Source: Riptortus pedestris
Lineage: Eukaryota > Arthropoda > Insecta > Hemiptera > Alydidae
Direction of reading: 5' to 3'
NCBI GenBank assembly: GCA_019009955.1
Contig: CM032233.1
Coordinates: 111,495,001-111,559,000 of the forward strand
DNA length: 64,000 nt
Shown here: one piece after another, positions 23,286-34,998 of the stretch
Numbering within the stretch: the first letter of the stretch is position 1
Layout of the letters: each line of letters opens with the position of its first letter
Notes under the pieces: model-generated
What the model was told of the DNA's origin: nothing
Databases searched by the model: none
The model's input: the letters and a program-made list of their open reading frames with translations, nothing else
Made by a program: the position numbers and the translations under genes

Positions 23286-23289
23286 CACA

Positions 23290-23945
23290 ACAATAGTTAT
23301 TTATTATACAAGTGACGAAAGTAGATCATTTTACAACTCGAGTGAAACGTTTACCCACACGAGCGAAGCGAGTGTGGTAATTTCACGAGAGTTGTAAATT
23401 CTACTTTCGTCACGAGTGTAATATTAAATTTTTTCTGTAATCGTGTAATACATGATCAGATCTAACCAGAATATGAACAAAATTAGGATGTTGTGAAGAT
23501 TATGGTATGTTGTTGGTAGGTTATAAGCATGGTTGTGAAAGGTTATAAGCATAGTTATAAAACAACTAGTGATGATTGTGAAGTGGTGCAGTTATAAACA
23601 AGTGCAGGTTATAAACAAGGAAGGTAATTATTATTATATTTAAATTTTAAAATATATTGATTATTTCCACCAATAATTTATTCACATTTCAATTTATTTT
23701 GTTAAAATAAATTCTTACAATGTTAAGAAACATTTAAAAGCATTTAATTTCCAACTTCAAATTATTTTTTAATTTATACTTATTACTAATTAAGAAGGCA
23801 ATTCACTTTCTTCACAAGTGAAGAAAGTGGTTACTTTCTTCACTCTATTGCAAAATGTTTCACTTTCTTCACTCATTTCAGTTTAGTAATGTTACCATTA
23901 TTCAACGATTACAGAAAAAAGTTATTAATTACTTCGGCCATTTCG
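23290..23945. mobile_element. Fold-back element with terminal hairpin
   Basis: A hairpin spans 23312-23412: GTGACGAAAGTAGA... pairs with ...TCTACTTTCGTCAC around a CCACAC/GTGTGG core. Just beyond it TTTTTTCTGTAATCG (23429) is answered by CGATTACAGAAAAAAG (23914), an inverted repeat enclosing about 480 bp. The enclosed part has repeated CACTTTCTTCAC words (23805-23875). This looks like a non-autonomous DNA element. No target duplication was identified, so the borders are approximate. Confidence 0.5.
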
Positions 23946-23949
23946 GACT

Positions 23950-24680
23950 TGACGGTTATTGTAAAGCTGTAACAGACGCTAATCAGTGAGATGACAAATT
24001 ATGACTTAGTGTTCGATACAGTCTTACACACACTCGTATAAACTCTTAGAAATAATAACAAATTATCTGTTGGTGGGATTCAGAGGTATGATTATTCGGC
24101 GTATTGCGTACGTTTTCCATTACAATTCCAAGATATACTGGGCATTTTACAGGAAGTATTTTAAGGATCTATTTTATAATCAACTAATTTACATAACCGA
24201 CTCTTATACTTAATAAGAAATCTATATGTGTTAATATAATACTGGCTCAATATTTTAAAAGTGGACAGTATACATGAAAGTAGACTAGAAGTTTATGTTT
24301 TGAAAAAATAAATGGTGGTTGATCGGTCCAAGGTAAGCTAAAATACAACAGTTGAAATGAAATATGAATTACATAAAAGGATTTATAGTATTAGGTTTTG
24401 GAAAACTATTGTCAACTATTCGAATAAAATAGACAAATATTATTGTTCTATAGATGACTGTAGAAGTGGAAAGGTTATTTAAAGAATGAAAGGTAGTCTG
24501 AATTGTGTAATTAATTAGTGTCCATTTCATATTCTGTATTTATTTGACCATTTTTTGGTTTATTTTGAGGTCCGGTTCGGTATATTCCATTTCTTAGTTT
24601 TTAATATTATTAGGTTCCTCACATAGGTTTTGTTAATAATAAAATTATTTGTTATTTAAGACTTCACTCTTCTCAATATT
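23950..24680. other. AT-rich spacer, nothing recognised
   Basis: No convincing coding or repeat signal apart from the first trace of family A sequence after 24660. Confidence 0.35.
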
Positions 24681-24890
24681 ATTATATTACCCGTCTCCTG
24701 TGCATGTAGGTTTTTTTATAACATAATGAACATTATAATTCATATTCGTTTTTCTGCAAATATGCACATGACAAATGTAGTTTATTTTTTTATTTGAAGT
24801 AACATTTGTGATATTCACATTTGTCTTATAACAAAGTATAATCGAGATAAACACTAAACCTTTAGTGGGAGCCAACAATTTTATTGGGGA

Positions 24891-25263
24891 CTAGCTCAGA
24901 TACCCGGCTTCGCCCGGGAATTGATTTGAGGCTGAATGGTTATGGTATTTTTTTGGCAAGGCTTTACTTTGCACAATATTTTGACATTTACCCGTCCCAG
25001 TGTTTAGGGTTAATACCCGTTGTTGGCATTTGTTAATAATAAAATTAATTTTTTATGTAAGTCTTCACTGTCCTCCAAATTGTCATATTTCCCGTCTCCT
25101 GTGCATTATGCATAGATTTCAGCTATTAAGGACAAAATATTAACATTGATTTGAATTAATTTTTCCAGCTGAGGTACCTGATAGTGCAAATAGGAATGAA
25201 TTGTTGAGCATATCAATATTCCGACGCAAATTACTTGCTCCACACATTGTTCCTGGAGACATG

Positions 25264-25326
<63 letters not shown>

Positions 25327-26270
25327 AATCTAAATAACAAAGTAAACAACTTTAGTTATGTGCATGTTTGTCGAAAAACAAATAGACAATGAAATATCGC
25401 GAATTTTTATTTCAGGCCTCCCTTATAACCCCCCCCCCTCCCGTTCTAACCTAAACATTTTAATATAGCTTATAATCATGGAAGAATTAATGCTAATTGA
25501 CATGGCGAGTTTTGTTAAGTTCGGTTCAATCGTTAGCGCCCAATAAAATAGACTCCCGCTTTAGTTTATAGTGTATATCTCGTTTATACATTGTTAAAAG
25601 ACAAAAATGAATCTGACAAAAGTTACTCTAAATAACAAAATAAACAACTTTTGTTATGTTCATATTTGCCGAAAAACCAATAGGAAAAGGAATATCGCTA
25701 TTTTTAATTTCAGACTTCCCTTATAACCCCCACTCCTGCCCACCCCTAGAAATGTTGGTATGGTTTGTTATAATTAAAGCGTTAGTGCTAATACATATAC
25801 CGAGTTTTATTTATTTCGGTTGGGTCTTTTGTCCCAAATAAAATTGATCACTTCCGCTACAGTTATTAGCGTATATCTCGTTTATAATTCAGTATACAAA
25901 AAATTGTACATAACAAACGTTACTCTAAATAACAAAATAAATAACTTTTGTTATGTGCATATTGGCCTAAAAATTAATAGGAAACGAAATATCGCTATTT
26001 TTAATTTCAGGCCTCCCTTATAACCCCCCCACTCCTGTTCGTCTCAGAGAATATTAATATAGCCTAAAGTCTAAGTTGGGTTAGTAGTAATATACATACC
26101 AAGTTTTATAAAATTCGGTTCTGCCGTTTATGCGTGAAAAGGTAACAAACAAACAAACAAATAAACAAACAAATAATGAAACAAATAATGAAACAAATAA
26201 ACAAACAAACAAACAGACACTAAAGAAACAAAATGCAGTTATGGTGTCTAAGACATGTGAAACAAAAAGT
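24891..26270 (-). mobile_element. Family A (Helitron-like) element with ~298-bp internal repeats
   Basis: The 3' end is at 24891: CTAG, CTCAGATA, then CCCGGCTTCGCCCGGG (read on the minus strand, hairpin then CTAG then T). Internally GTTA(A/C)TCTAAATAACAAA recurs at about 25323, 25622 and 25920, spaced ~298 bp, giving three tandem units. The other end carries TTCTGCCGTTTATGCGTGAA, an AAAC-rich run (26138-26215) and the GACACTAAAGAAACAAAATG block. No protein is encoded. The copy is interrupted by a poly(A) run at 25267-25323. Confidence 0.75.
25267..25323. repeat. Poly(A) run of about 57 bases
   Basis: Pure A homopolymer inside a family A unit. It may be the tail of a lost retroposon or slippage. 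The length is unlikely to be exact in any assembly. Confidence 0.9.
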
Positions 26271-26299
26271 TTAACTTGGCAACGCTTCCACTATAGCAA

Positions 26300-27762
26300 T
26301 TTATTAAAACGGCATGCTAAACAAAGAGTAACTTTTGGTTTATACATTTTTTCTGGAACAATGTATGAAGCAAGTAATTTGCGTAGTAATATTGATATGC
26401 TCAATAATTCTTTCCAATATGAACTACCAGGTACTTCACCTGGAAACATTAATTCAAATCTATGCTAATATGTTGTCCTTAATAATTAAAATCTATCCAT
26501 AATGCACAGGAGACGGGAAATATGACAATATGGAGGACAGTGAAGTCTTACATAAAAAAATTCGTTTTCTATTGGTTTTTTCTGCAAATATGCACATGAC
26601 AAAAGTTGTTTATTTTGTTATTTAGAGTAACTTTGGCAATATTCACTTTTGTCTTATAACAAAGTATAAACGAGATATACACTAAACGCTAAAGCGGGAG
26701 TCAAACATTTCATTTGGCACAAAAGACTCAGCCGAACTAAATAATACTCGGTCTGTGAATTAGCTCTAACTCCTCCTTGTTAAGAAGCTGTACTATTATT
26801 TATAGGGACGAGCAGGAGTGGGGGTTATAAGGGAGGACTGAAATTAAAAATAGCGATATTTCGTTTCCTATTGGTTTTTTTTAACAAATTTGCTCATGAG
26901 AAAAGTTGTTTATTTTGTCATTTAGAGTATCTTAGGTTATATTCACTTTTCTGATATAAAATAATATAAACGAGATATACAATAAAAGCTAAAGCGGGAG
27001 CCAACAATTTTGGTGGGCACGAACGATTGAAGCGAACTTAACAAAACTCGGTATGTGAATTAGCATTAATTCTTCCATGATTATAAGCTATATTAAAACT
27101 TTTAGGTTCGAACAGGGAGGCCTAAGATAAAAATTCATGATATTTTTTTTAAATTTGTTTTAAGGCAAACGTGCACTTATCAAAAGTTGTTTACTTTGTC
27201 ATTTAGAGTAACTATTGTTTTATACGTTTTTTCGGTAACAATGTATGAAGCAAGTAATTTGCGTAGAAACATTGATATGCTTAACAATTCTTTCCATATG
27301 ATCTATAGGTATTGAAGTAAAGCAATGTTGATAACACTCAAGCGGGAGCGGAAGTTTTCGGTAGGCTAACACAGTTAATTGTAATTACTAATTTCCTGTG
27401 AAATGTTGAATTTTTTTTCTACTCGCATTTAATATTATGCATATAATGTTATGCTCGGATTGGTTTTTGACAGGAAATATATACACTATAGATGAATTTA
27501 ATTATAATAAATGCTATTCATGATTATGATCTGTGTTATTCATGGTGTGTCAAACAGTGGAGAGAGATTGATTAGGGACTAATTTTCATTTATTCCTCAA
27601 AACTAAAATTTCTTTTCTTTAAGTCCCCTACCTGACCCTTAAGGGAAAACCATTAGCCCAGATGAAAAGTGTTGTTGTACACATTGTAGCCTTGCCAAAT
27701 AAAAAATACCATCAACATTCAGACTCTAATAATTCCCGAGCGAAGCCGGGTACCTTAGCTAG
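26300..27762 (+). mobile_element. Family A copy in opposite orientation, rearranged
   Basis: From 26440 the sequence is the reverse complement of the block at 25090-25160 (AATGCACAGGAGACGGGAAA). Internal units follow with TTATTTAGAGTAACTTT-type words near 26618, 26920 and 27205. It ends at 27734-27762 with CCCGAGCGAAGCCGGG, TACCTTAG and CTAG before T. With the preceding element it forms a large inverted arrangement about 26.3 kb. Confidence 0.72.
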
Positions 27763-27767
27763 TATAT

Positions 27768-29266
27768 ATATAAAATTGTAACCTCTGTCTGTACATTGAT
27801 TTTCACCATAACTTTTCGTTCCACATGTCATAGACACCAACATAACTGCATTTGGTTTCTTTGGTGTCTGTTTGTTTATTTGTTTGTTACCTTTTCACGC
27901 ATAAATGGCTGAACCAAATTTTATGAAACTTGGTATGTTTATTACTACTAACCCAACTTAGACTTTAGGGTATGTTAATATTCTCTGAAACGAAGAGGAG
28001 TGGGGCTTATAAGGGAGGCCTGAAATTAAAAATAGCGATATTTCGTTTCCTATTAGTTTCTTGGCAAATATGCAAATAACAAAATTTGTTTATTTTGTTA
28101 TTTAGAGTAACTTTTGTTCGTCGTATACCGATGTGTAAATGCGTTATAGGCTAAAATCTATAGCGGGCGTCAACAATTTCATTTGGCACAAAAGACTCAA
28201 CCGAACTAAACAAAACTCGGTATGTGTATTAGCACTAATGCCTCCATGATAATACAATGTACCAAGATTTCTAGGGACGGGCAGGAGTGGGGGTTGTAAG
28301 GGAGGCCTGAAATTAAAAATAGCGATATTTCGTTTTCTATTGGTTTTGATACACATGACAAAAGTAAACACGGGATATACGCTAAAACTATAGCGGGAGT
28401 CATTAATTTTATTAGTACTTATTTAAGTGTTTTCATAAATGCGTATTATGTCAAAAGATGTTATGTTTTAGACTTATATGATAGTTTCAAGAATGATTCG
28501 GATTTATGAGGTAATAAATCTCCTTCTCTTCCTCCTTTCTCATTTATTTATTTTCCCTATAAAATAACTTTATTATTTATTTCCATTAGAAATGTAAACT
28601 ATAAGAGCATATCCAGTATTTAATATATAATCGATTTGAATGTTTAAAGTATTACTTAGGTTGCAGGGAGGGCTCTCTTCCCCTCACCAAGCTTTTTGCT
28701 ATAAATGAAATTATTTTTAGAGTTTAGTTCCATCAGGTAGATAAATTATTAAAATAATATTCTGAATCAATAATTTAAGGAAAACAATGATGATAACGCT
28801 CATGTGAGAGCGGAAATTGACGGGAGGCAAAACAGTTAATTGAGTTTACTTATTTCCTTTGAAATGCTGGCATTACGAGAAGTGTTTTCCACTGATATTT
28901 ACTATTAGGAATATAATCTTATGTATAAAACTATGCTTAAACTATATGTGCTCGGAGTGGTTTTTGACAAGAAATATGTTCATTATAGATGGTATTTAAT
29001 TGTAATAAATGCTAACCATGATTATGGTTTGAATTAATCAAAAACGGTCAGTCAAAATGTCGAGAGGGATAGATTAAGACACATTTTCATTTATTCTTCA
29101 GAACTAAAATTTGTATTCTATTATTCACCAAAAGTTACACTTTAGGATTGGCGATTCGGAAAAACAATACGTCGAGGAGGGAAGTGCAATTGTACACATT
29201 GAAGTCTTGCTATAAAAACAGTCAGTCAACAATGTTTTCCCGGGCATCACCGGGTACCTTAGCTAG
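27768..29266 (+). mobile_element. Complete family A element, ~1.5 kb
   Basis: The 5' part starts after a short TA run with AAAATTGTAACCTCTGTCTG, then the GTTTGTTTATTTGTTTGTTA block and CACGCATAAATGGCTGAACC. One and a half internal units follow (28010-28420), then a module also found at 51110-52030 (family C: AAAGTATTACTTAGGTTGCA). The 3' terminus is at 29239-29266: CCCGGGCATCACCGGG, TACCTTAG, CTAG then T. Both ends are present and no coding frame is. Confidence 0.72.
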
Positions 29267-29309
29267 TACTTATATATAATGGCTTGTGCTTAAGAGAATA
29301 TTTTTACTT

Positions 29310-29558
29310 GTAGGATATTTTTTCTAGGTAACTATCGCAAGAGGAACGTACTGGAAGCACACTTGCTGACGTAGGTTATGAGAATCAGGATCCTCTGCTT
29401 TGACTATTAATGATCATCCCGTCGGCCAACCGATTAGTCAGCAATAGATGCGGCCAAGTGGTTGTTTTTCATAAACACAGTACTTTCCGATCGGTCCCCC
29501 TTCCCGTATATTTAACACATCTTCCAGTCTTTTCACGTATTTAGGTTGCACTTGCAAC
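29310..29558. other. GC-richer stretch of unknown nature
   Basis: Contains TAATGATCATCCCGTCGGCC, which resembles TAATGATCATAGCCGTCAGA at 40512. The two may share a low-copy repeat. No coding frame is supported. Confidence 0.3.
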
Positions 29559-29640
29559 AACTTTTGTTATGTGCACTTTTGTCGAAAAACAAATGGACAA
29601 TGGAATATCTCGAATTTTTATTTCAGGCCTCCCTTATAAC
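29559..29640 (-). mobile_element. Short family A fragment
   Basis: CAACTTTTGTTATGTGCACT, then AATGGAATATCTCGAATTTT and CAGGCCTCCCTTATAAC match one internal unit. It is truncated at both ends. Confidence 0.6.
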
Positions 29641-29894
29641 TGGTTAAATGTTGAAGTTCCTCCTAAGGAGGAAGCCAGGAGAGAAGAGGAAGCATCAACA
29701 AGCGCGGGAAAACGTTGTCGCCCAGGAAACAATTTTTATTAGTAATTCTGAAGAGCCTTGAATGATTTTTTTTTTTTTTTTTTTAATTAATATTTAAATC
29801 TCCTTAAAACATTTTGATCGATATCGATTTTTTTTAACAGAATAATTAAACGGAAAGTTACAAACATTTTGAGTTGATTCATTAATATTAATTC

Positions 29895-30507
29895 ATATTG
29901 TTGTGAAAATTTAATTCATGAAAAATTAAACAGAGATAGCCACGTATTTGGGAAGTATGGAAGAGATCAAAGGGTGCCGCTCGTCCTCGGCAATACCAGT
30001 CCAGATCTCGAAGAGTCCAAGACCATTCCGCTTTGATGTTTCCGACAAGCTATAAAAAGGGACGCATCGTGCCACGAGTGAGCTAGTTAGTTCTCGGCTG
30101 TCTTCAAGTGATCATCAGTGCGTTCAGTGCAACAGTGCAACTTAGTTGCAGTGCGGTAAAGTGTTTTATGTGAAGAACAGTGTTGTGCCGTGGCTCTGTA
30201 AAGAACAGTATAGTGCCGTGTTTAAGACAGTGCAGTGACGTTAACTTCGCGAAGATCAGTGCAGTGCCGTATTTTTGTGAACTTCAGTGATCGTGTGTGT
30301 TATTGGACTGTGTAATAACAAGAACAGTGAAGCAATCAGTGCATACTGTGAGTAGTAGTTAAGAATAATTAACTAAGTGTGTAGTGCATTGTTAAATAAA
30401 TTGTAAAGTGATAAAAACTCTGAAGCTTGTGCGAGTTTAATTTTGCAATCCAAAAGAACTCTAATAAACAACGTTTATTACTGATTTTGTAATAAACGTA
30501 ACAATAT
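29895..30507 (+). mobile_element. Solo LTR with 4-bp target duplication
   Basis: The repeat spans 29899-30503 (605 bp), starting TGTTGTGAAAA and ending ACGTAACA, flanked by ATAT on each side. It has a TATAAAAAG box near 30052, an initiator-like TCAGT/AACAGTG-rich region (30110-30340), an AATAAA-type signal at about 30394-30402 and the shared 3' segment TTTTGCAATCCAAAAGAAC. The AACAGTG/CAGTGC words are heavily repeated. It is related to, but longer than, the LTR at 435-964 and in opposite orientation. No internal retroviral-like genes are present. Confidence 0.83.
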
Positions 30508-30509
30508 AG

Positions 30510-31040
30510 TTAGACAAAAAATAAATATGGTTTGACTAAAAACAGTAATAGTATAGAAATATTTCTTTTTTTGTAACATAAAAAATACGAAAGTACTAGA
30601 AACATCAGAGTGCACTTACCCTCTACCTCTATCCCCCACCCCAAACCTAAAACAACCTGTATAAAAAACTTTTTCAATCCTACAATGAACATGTTACAAA
30701 GTTTGAACGAGATCCTCCTAAAAAAGGATTTTTTGTATCATGATTTGGGAATCGGGACCACTGTGCGACGCTTTGGAACGGAGATATCATATATGAATTT
30801 GTAAGGAAATAATATTAAATAAAGTCCAGGAAAACATTTTGTGTATTATATTTTATAGGCATACAACAACATTTTTTTTTTTTTAAATTGTGTCTCAGAA
30901 TTACGCAAAATTCAAGAGTTAACTCCCTGATTGGAAAAAAAATGGATGAAAGTAAACCCTGACTATTTCTTCTCCAAAGGTTAATTTAAGACTGAATGAT
31001 GAAGAAAAAGATAAATACTGCCTACAGAAATTTTCTACAA
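30510..31040. other. AT-rich spacer
   Basis: No gene recognised. A short proline-containing frame near 30610 is not supported by anything else. Confidence 0.35.
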
Positions 31041-31048
31041 TTTTTTTA

Positions 31049-31190
31049 GCAGATTTCCCTTGAGGGAAATCAGCTATTGAGGTCGTACACATGACGCGAG
31101 TTTCGAAACATTTCTTCAAATATCCATCGATCCTACCCAGGAGATGACGAAAATGAGGTCCGTTAAATATTTTATATATATATATATATA
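31049..31190 (+). mobile_element. Family B head fragment
   Basis: Begins TTAGCAGATTTCCCTTGAGG, then TCAGCTATTGAGGTCGTACA and GGAGATGACGAAAATGAGGT, ending in a TA microsatellite. The rest of a family B copy resumes at about 32705, beyond a family A insertion and about 500 bp of other sequence. Confidence 0.72.
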
Positions 31191-31626
31191 ACGCGTTCAG
31201 TGTTGGTATATCTAGCCATATTTGTTGACTTCACTGAACAGTACGAGCAACACCACTAATGTGAGAATGCGAAGCTGGATTCCCCCCAAAAAGGATTAAA
31301 ATGATAGTAAACATTTTAATCCTTTCTTTTTAAGTTTAAACACTCAACCTAGACGTTTTATTGATAAGGAAAGCGTGAGAATATTCATGTTTTCTAAATT
31401 TACTCCTCGTAAATTAAAAAATTAAGCTTACTCAAAAAGCCAATAGTTTTTTGTAATTTAAATACATTATTAAAAAAAATACACTTTTTACACAACTATT
31501 TTCAGTTTTTTGTGATTTTCTCAAAAACGAAGCGAAAACGAGGCTTATGTTAGAGGACTTTTTTTCTTAATTTTTCGATCCTCTATCGATCCCTGAAGTT
31601 TGGCCGTTTGGTTTGGGGGCATCCTG

Positions 31627-31650
31627 TGTGTGTGTGTATATATATATATA

Positions 31651-31692
<42 letters not shown>
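31627..31692. repeat. (TG)n(TA)n microsatellite
   Basis: A short TG run passing into about 27 TA units with one C interruption. It abuts the 3' terminus of a Helitron-like element. Confidence 0.95.
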
Positions 31693-31693
<1 letters not shown>

Positions 31694-32705
31694 TAGCTCA
31701 GATGCCCGGCTTCGCCCGGGAATTCATTTGAGGCTGGATGGTGATGGTATTTTTTTTGGCAAGGCTTTACTTTGCTCAATATTTTGACTTTTACCCGTCC
31801 CAGCGTTTAGGGCTAATGCCCGTCGTTTCTGTGGATTTGTTAATAATAAAATTTGTAAATTCAGGCCTCCCTTATAACCCCCACTCCTGCCCGTTACTAG
31901 AAATGTTAGTATGGCTTATTATAAGGATGGCGTTAGTGCTAATATACAGTCTTGTGCCAAATAAAATTGTTGACTCCCGCTATAATTTTTAGCGTATAAC
32001 ACATTTATACTTCCGTATACGGCAAAAGTGTATTTAGCAAAAGTTACTCTAAATAACAAAATAAACAACTTTTGTTATGTGCATATTTTCTGAAAAAGCA
32101 ATAGGAAACTAAATATCGCTATTTTTAATTTCTGGCCTCCCTTATAACCCCCACTCCTACCCGTCCCTAGAAATGTTAGTATGGCTTATTATAAGGACAT
32201 CGTTAGTATTAATTCACATAGCGAGTTTGGTTTAGTTCGGTTGAGTCTTTTGTGCCAAATAAAATTGTGGACTCCCGCTATAGTTTTTAGCGTATAACTC
32301 ATTTATACTTCCGTGTACGGCAAAAGTAATTATAACAAATGTTACTCTAAATTACAAAATAAATAACTTTTGTTATGTGCATATTGGCCTAAAAATTAAT
32401 TGGAAACGAAATATCGCTATTTTTAATTTCAGGCCTCCCTTATAACCCCCACTCCTGTTCGTCTTAGAGAATATTAATATAGCCTAAAGTCTAAGTTGGG
32501 CTAGTAGTAATATACATACCAAGTTTCATAAAATTCGGTTCAGCCGTTTATGCGTGAAAAGGTAACAAACAAACAAACAAACAAACAAACAGACACGAAA
32601 GAAACAAAATGTAGTTATGGTGTCTATGACATGTAAAACGAAAAGTTATCGTGAAATTTCGCGAAAAAAAATCAATGTACAGACAGAGGTTACAATTTTA
32701 TATAT
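31693..32705 (-). mobile_element. Complete family A (Helitron-like) element, ~1.0 kb
   Basis: The cleanest copy in the window. The 3' end (minus strand) at 31693 shows CCCGGGCGAAGCCGGG, CATCTGAG and CTAG, followed by T. Internal units start near 32044 and 32340 (GTTACTCTAAATTACAAAAT type), about 296 bp apart. The 5' end carries the AAAC run at 32566-32590, GACACGAAAGAAACAAAATG and TGTACAGACAGAGGTTACAA. Both sides are TA repeats, as expected for insertion between A and T. No transposase is encoded, so Rep/helicase would be supplied in trans. Confidence 0.78.
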
Positions 32706-33207
32706 ATATAGATATATTTGTCTGATAACGCTCTAGCGGTCGCAATGTTTGTTTGATCGTTACCAAACTCGGAATTTAATCGTTTTATGTAAAAAGGAAG
32801 ATCGAGTTCGTTAATGGCTGAAATCGGACAAGTGGGAGGGGGGTTTAGAGGGGGGATTTTTGGAAATTCAAAATATCTCGGTTATTATGCGTCGGATCGA
32901 AAACTTGTATAGAATGAATCTTATTGCAAATTAAATTTACTATAAATATAGTTCTATACATTTATTCTGTATCTTGAATATTAACCGAGATATTTACATT
33001 TGTATTCTGTGTGTGGTCGGCAGGAGTCGGCTATGTTCCGACTTTCCGCCGAGAGCTCTGGCGGCCGTTTCCGTAACTATTCGTCCCTCGTGAATAGGTT
33101 TAGAGGTTTCTTACTACTACAGTTGTTATTGGGCAGATTTATCTACTGTAAAACTTCACGTGGGAAATCTGCTTAGTTTACGCAGCCCCTGCATGACGGA
33201 CTTTTTG
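32706..33207 (+). mobile_element. Family B body and 3' end
   Basis: GATAACGCTCTAGCGGTCGC, the core with CGGTTATTATGCGTCGGATC, and the terminal GGGAAATCTGCTTAGTTTAC, GCAGCCCCTGCATGACGGAC. It includes a locally GC-rich stretch (33010-33090, CGGCAGGAGTCGGC) not seen in other copies. Confidence 0.72.
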
Positions 33208-33460
33208 TTCAATTACCAAAGGAAACTCTGACTTTAGAAACACAGTGGTAGTACTCGCGGCTAAATTGACTTAACGAGATTAAACCTTTTTCGGAATGCC
33301 TACACTTTTTATGGCCCTGGTCGACATTCAATATTTGGTATTTAACACACTTGAATGAAAATGGAGGTTTGCTTAGAAATCAAAACATAAATTCCAGAAT
33401 ATCCTAGATATTATTGGTTTTTATAGAATATATATATATATATATATATATAGATATACA

Positions 33461-33830
33461 CTAGCTAAGGTATGAGGCTTCGCTCGGGAATTCATTTGAG
33501 GTTTAATGATGATGGTATTTTTTTTTGGCAAGCTTTACTTTCCACAATATTTTAACACTTCCGGATGTATACCCGTCGTTGCTGTGGATTTGTTAATAAT
33601 AAAATTATTTGTTATGTAAGGCTTCACTGTCTCCTGTGCATGTAGCTTTTTTTTATATATATAATACATAATCATAGAAAGTATTCTGTCCGCCAAACTA
33701 TGTTTGAATTAAACTTCCTTTCCCTTGATACGGTACAAAGACCAACAGTGACTGAAAACCGAACAGAAAATGTAATATACTGCGAATTTTTATTTCAGGC
33801 TTCTCTTATATAACCCCCTTCTTATTTTTT
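33461..33830 (-). mobile_element. Family A 3' end, truncated copy
   Basis: CTAGCTAAGGTATGAGGCTT, GCTCGGGAATTCATTTGAGG at 33461 gives the hairpin plus CTAG end with a decayed hairpin. The TTAATAATAAAATTATTTGT block follows. The internal repeats are mostly gone. Confidence 0.6.
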
Positions 33831-33839
33831 TATTTTTTT

Positions 33840-34990
33840 TTTTTTTTTTGGGTAAATATCTTATTGACAGAACAATTATGAAAGATAGACTCGCATCTAC
33901 TAATTTTGCAGAAATACTCATCTTTTTTTCCATCGGGCCTTGTATCATGAATTCCCCGACCAAGTGTCATATCCATATAAATTTATTTATACAGACATAG
34001 CACGTATGTTGTTGGTCCATGATTATCTATTACTTGAAAATAATGGCCAAGAAGTGATAAAACCTTCCCTTGTTCCGGAAATCATGGAACAGTTTCATTG
34101 AAAATGGTGTAATTGTCTTCACTCCAAATAGTTTGAGAAAGTTGTTTCATGTTCGGGACTGAAAATCTTTAACGCTCTACTGGTCTAGATTAAATCTATA
34201 AAAATATATCCAAGTTTCGTGGAATATTTACAAGCCTTATTCCAGAAAGTTGCGTTCATAAGTAAGATGAATACTCTAAAGAATGTTTAAATATGAAAGA
34301 AAATTACAATATATTTTTAATTGTATTTTTTTGTAATTGGCCAAAAAATAATTTATGACCAGGTATATTGTCTCTTCAGTGTGAAGGTAACTTTTTTTAT
34401 AATTTATACAGCGAGTCAGTTATATTATAACTTAGGATTAACAATGAAAGAAGACAATTAAATTAATAATGCACGATAAACAAATTTATGGACTTCTCAA
34501 AATTAACGCTCTCATATTCTCCTTGGCCAAACATATCCCCTCTCCCCTCCCCACCATCAACGTCTCAACAATTCCTCAATGAAAATTGTCAGGTCATGGA
34601 GCTGTAGAAGAGCAGCACTGCTAGCAGTTAAAAACCAATGCCAAATGGATAAAGTTGCCAAATAGATCTTCTGTGCTATTAAGGAAGGCAGATTGCATTG
34701 GTTAGGGAATAGGAAACCCAGCAAAAATTAGAATGGTACAGATGAGTCGGGATGTCTCGACGACTAGAGGCTTACTGCTATACATAGAGGCTTACATTTA
34801 CTATGCTGAGCCTGGATATGAGATATTGAGTAGTATACTTAATTTAAATAATGACCGCAAGAGCAGAATTGTCTAAAAAAAAATATAGCAATATAAATTA
34901 TTCGGTTAATATTTGAGTTAGAGAAATATCTGAAGAACAAAAATTGTAGTTCTTTATAATGTCAATAATGGCGGTAGAAACTATTATATA
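33840..34990. other. AT-rich region, mostly unassigned
   Basis: Contains a T run and a piece resembling the family B core near 34870-34960 (GGTTAATATTTGAGTTAGAG). I see no gene. A stretch near 34560-34760 is less AT-rich but shows no open frame of note. Confidence 0.35.
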
Positions 34991-34998
34991 TATATGCA

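Noticed and set aside
25201..25392. Poly-lysine protein
   Set aside because: Artefact of the 57-base A run.
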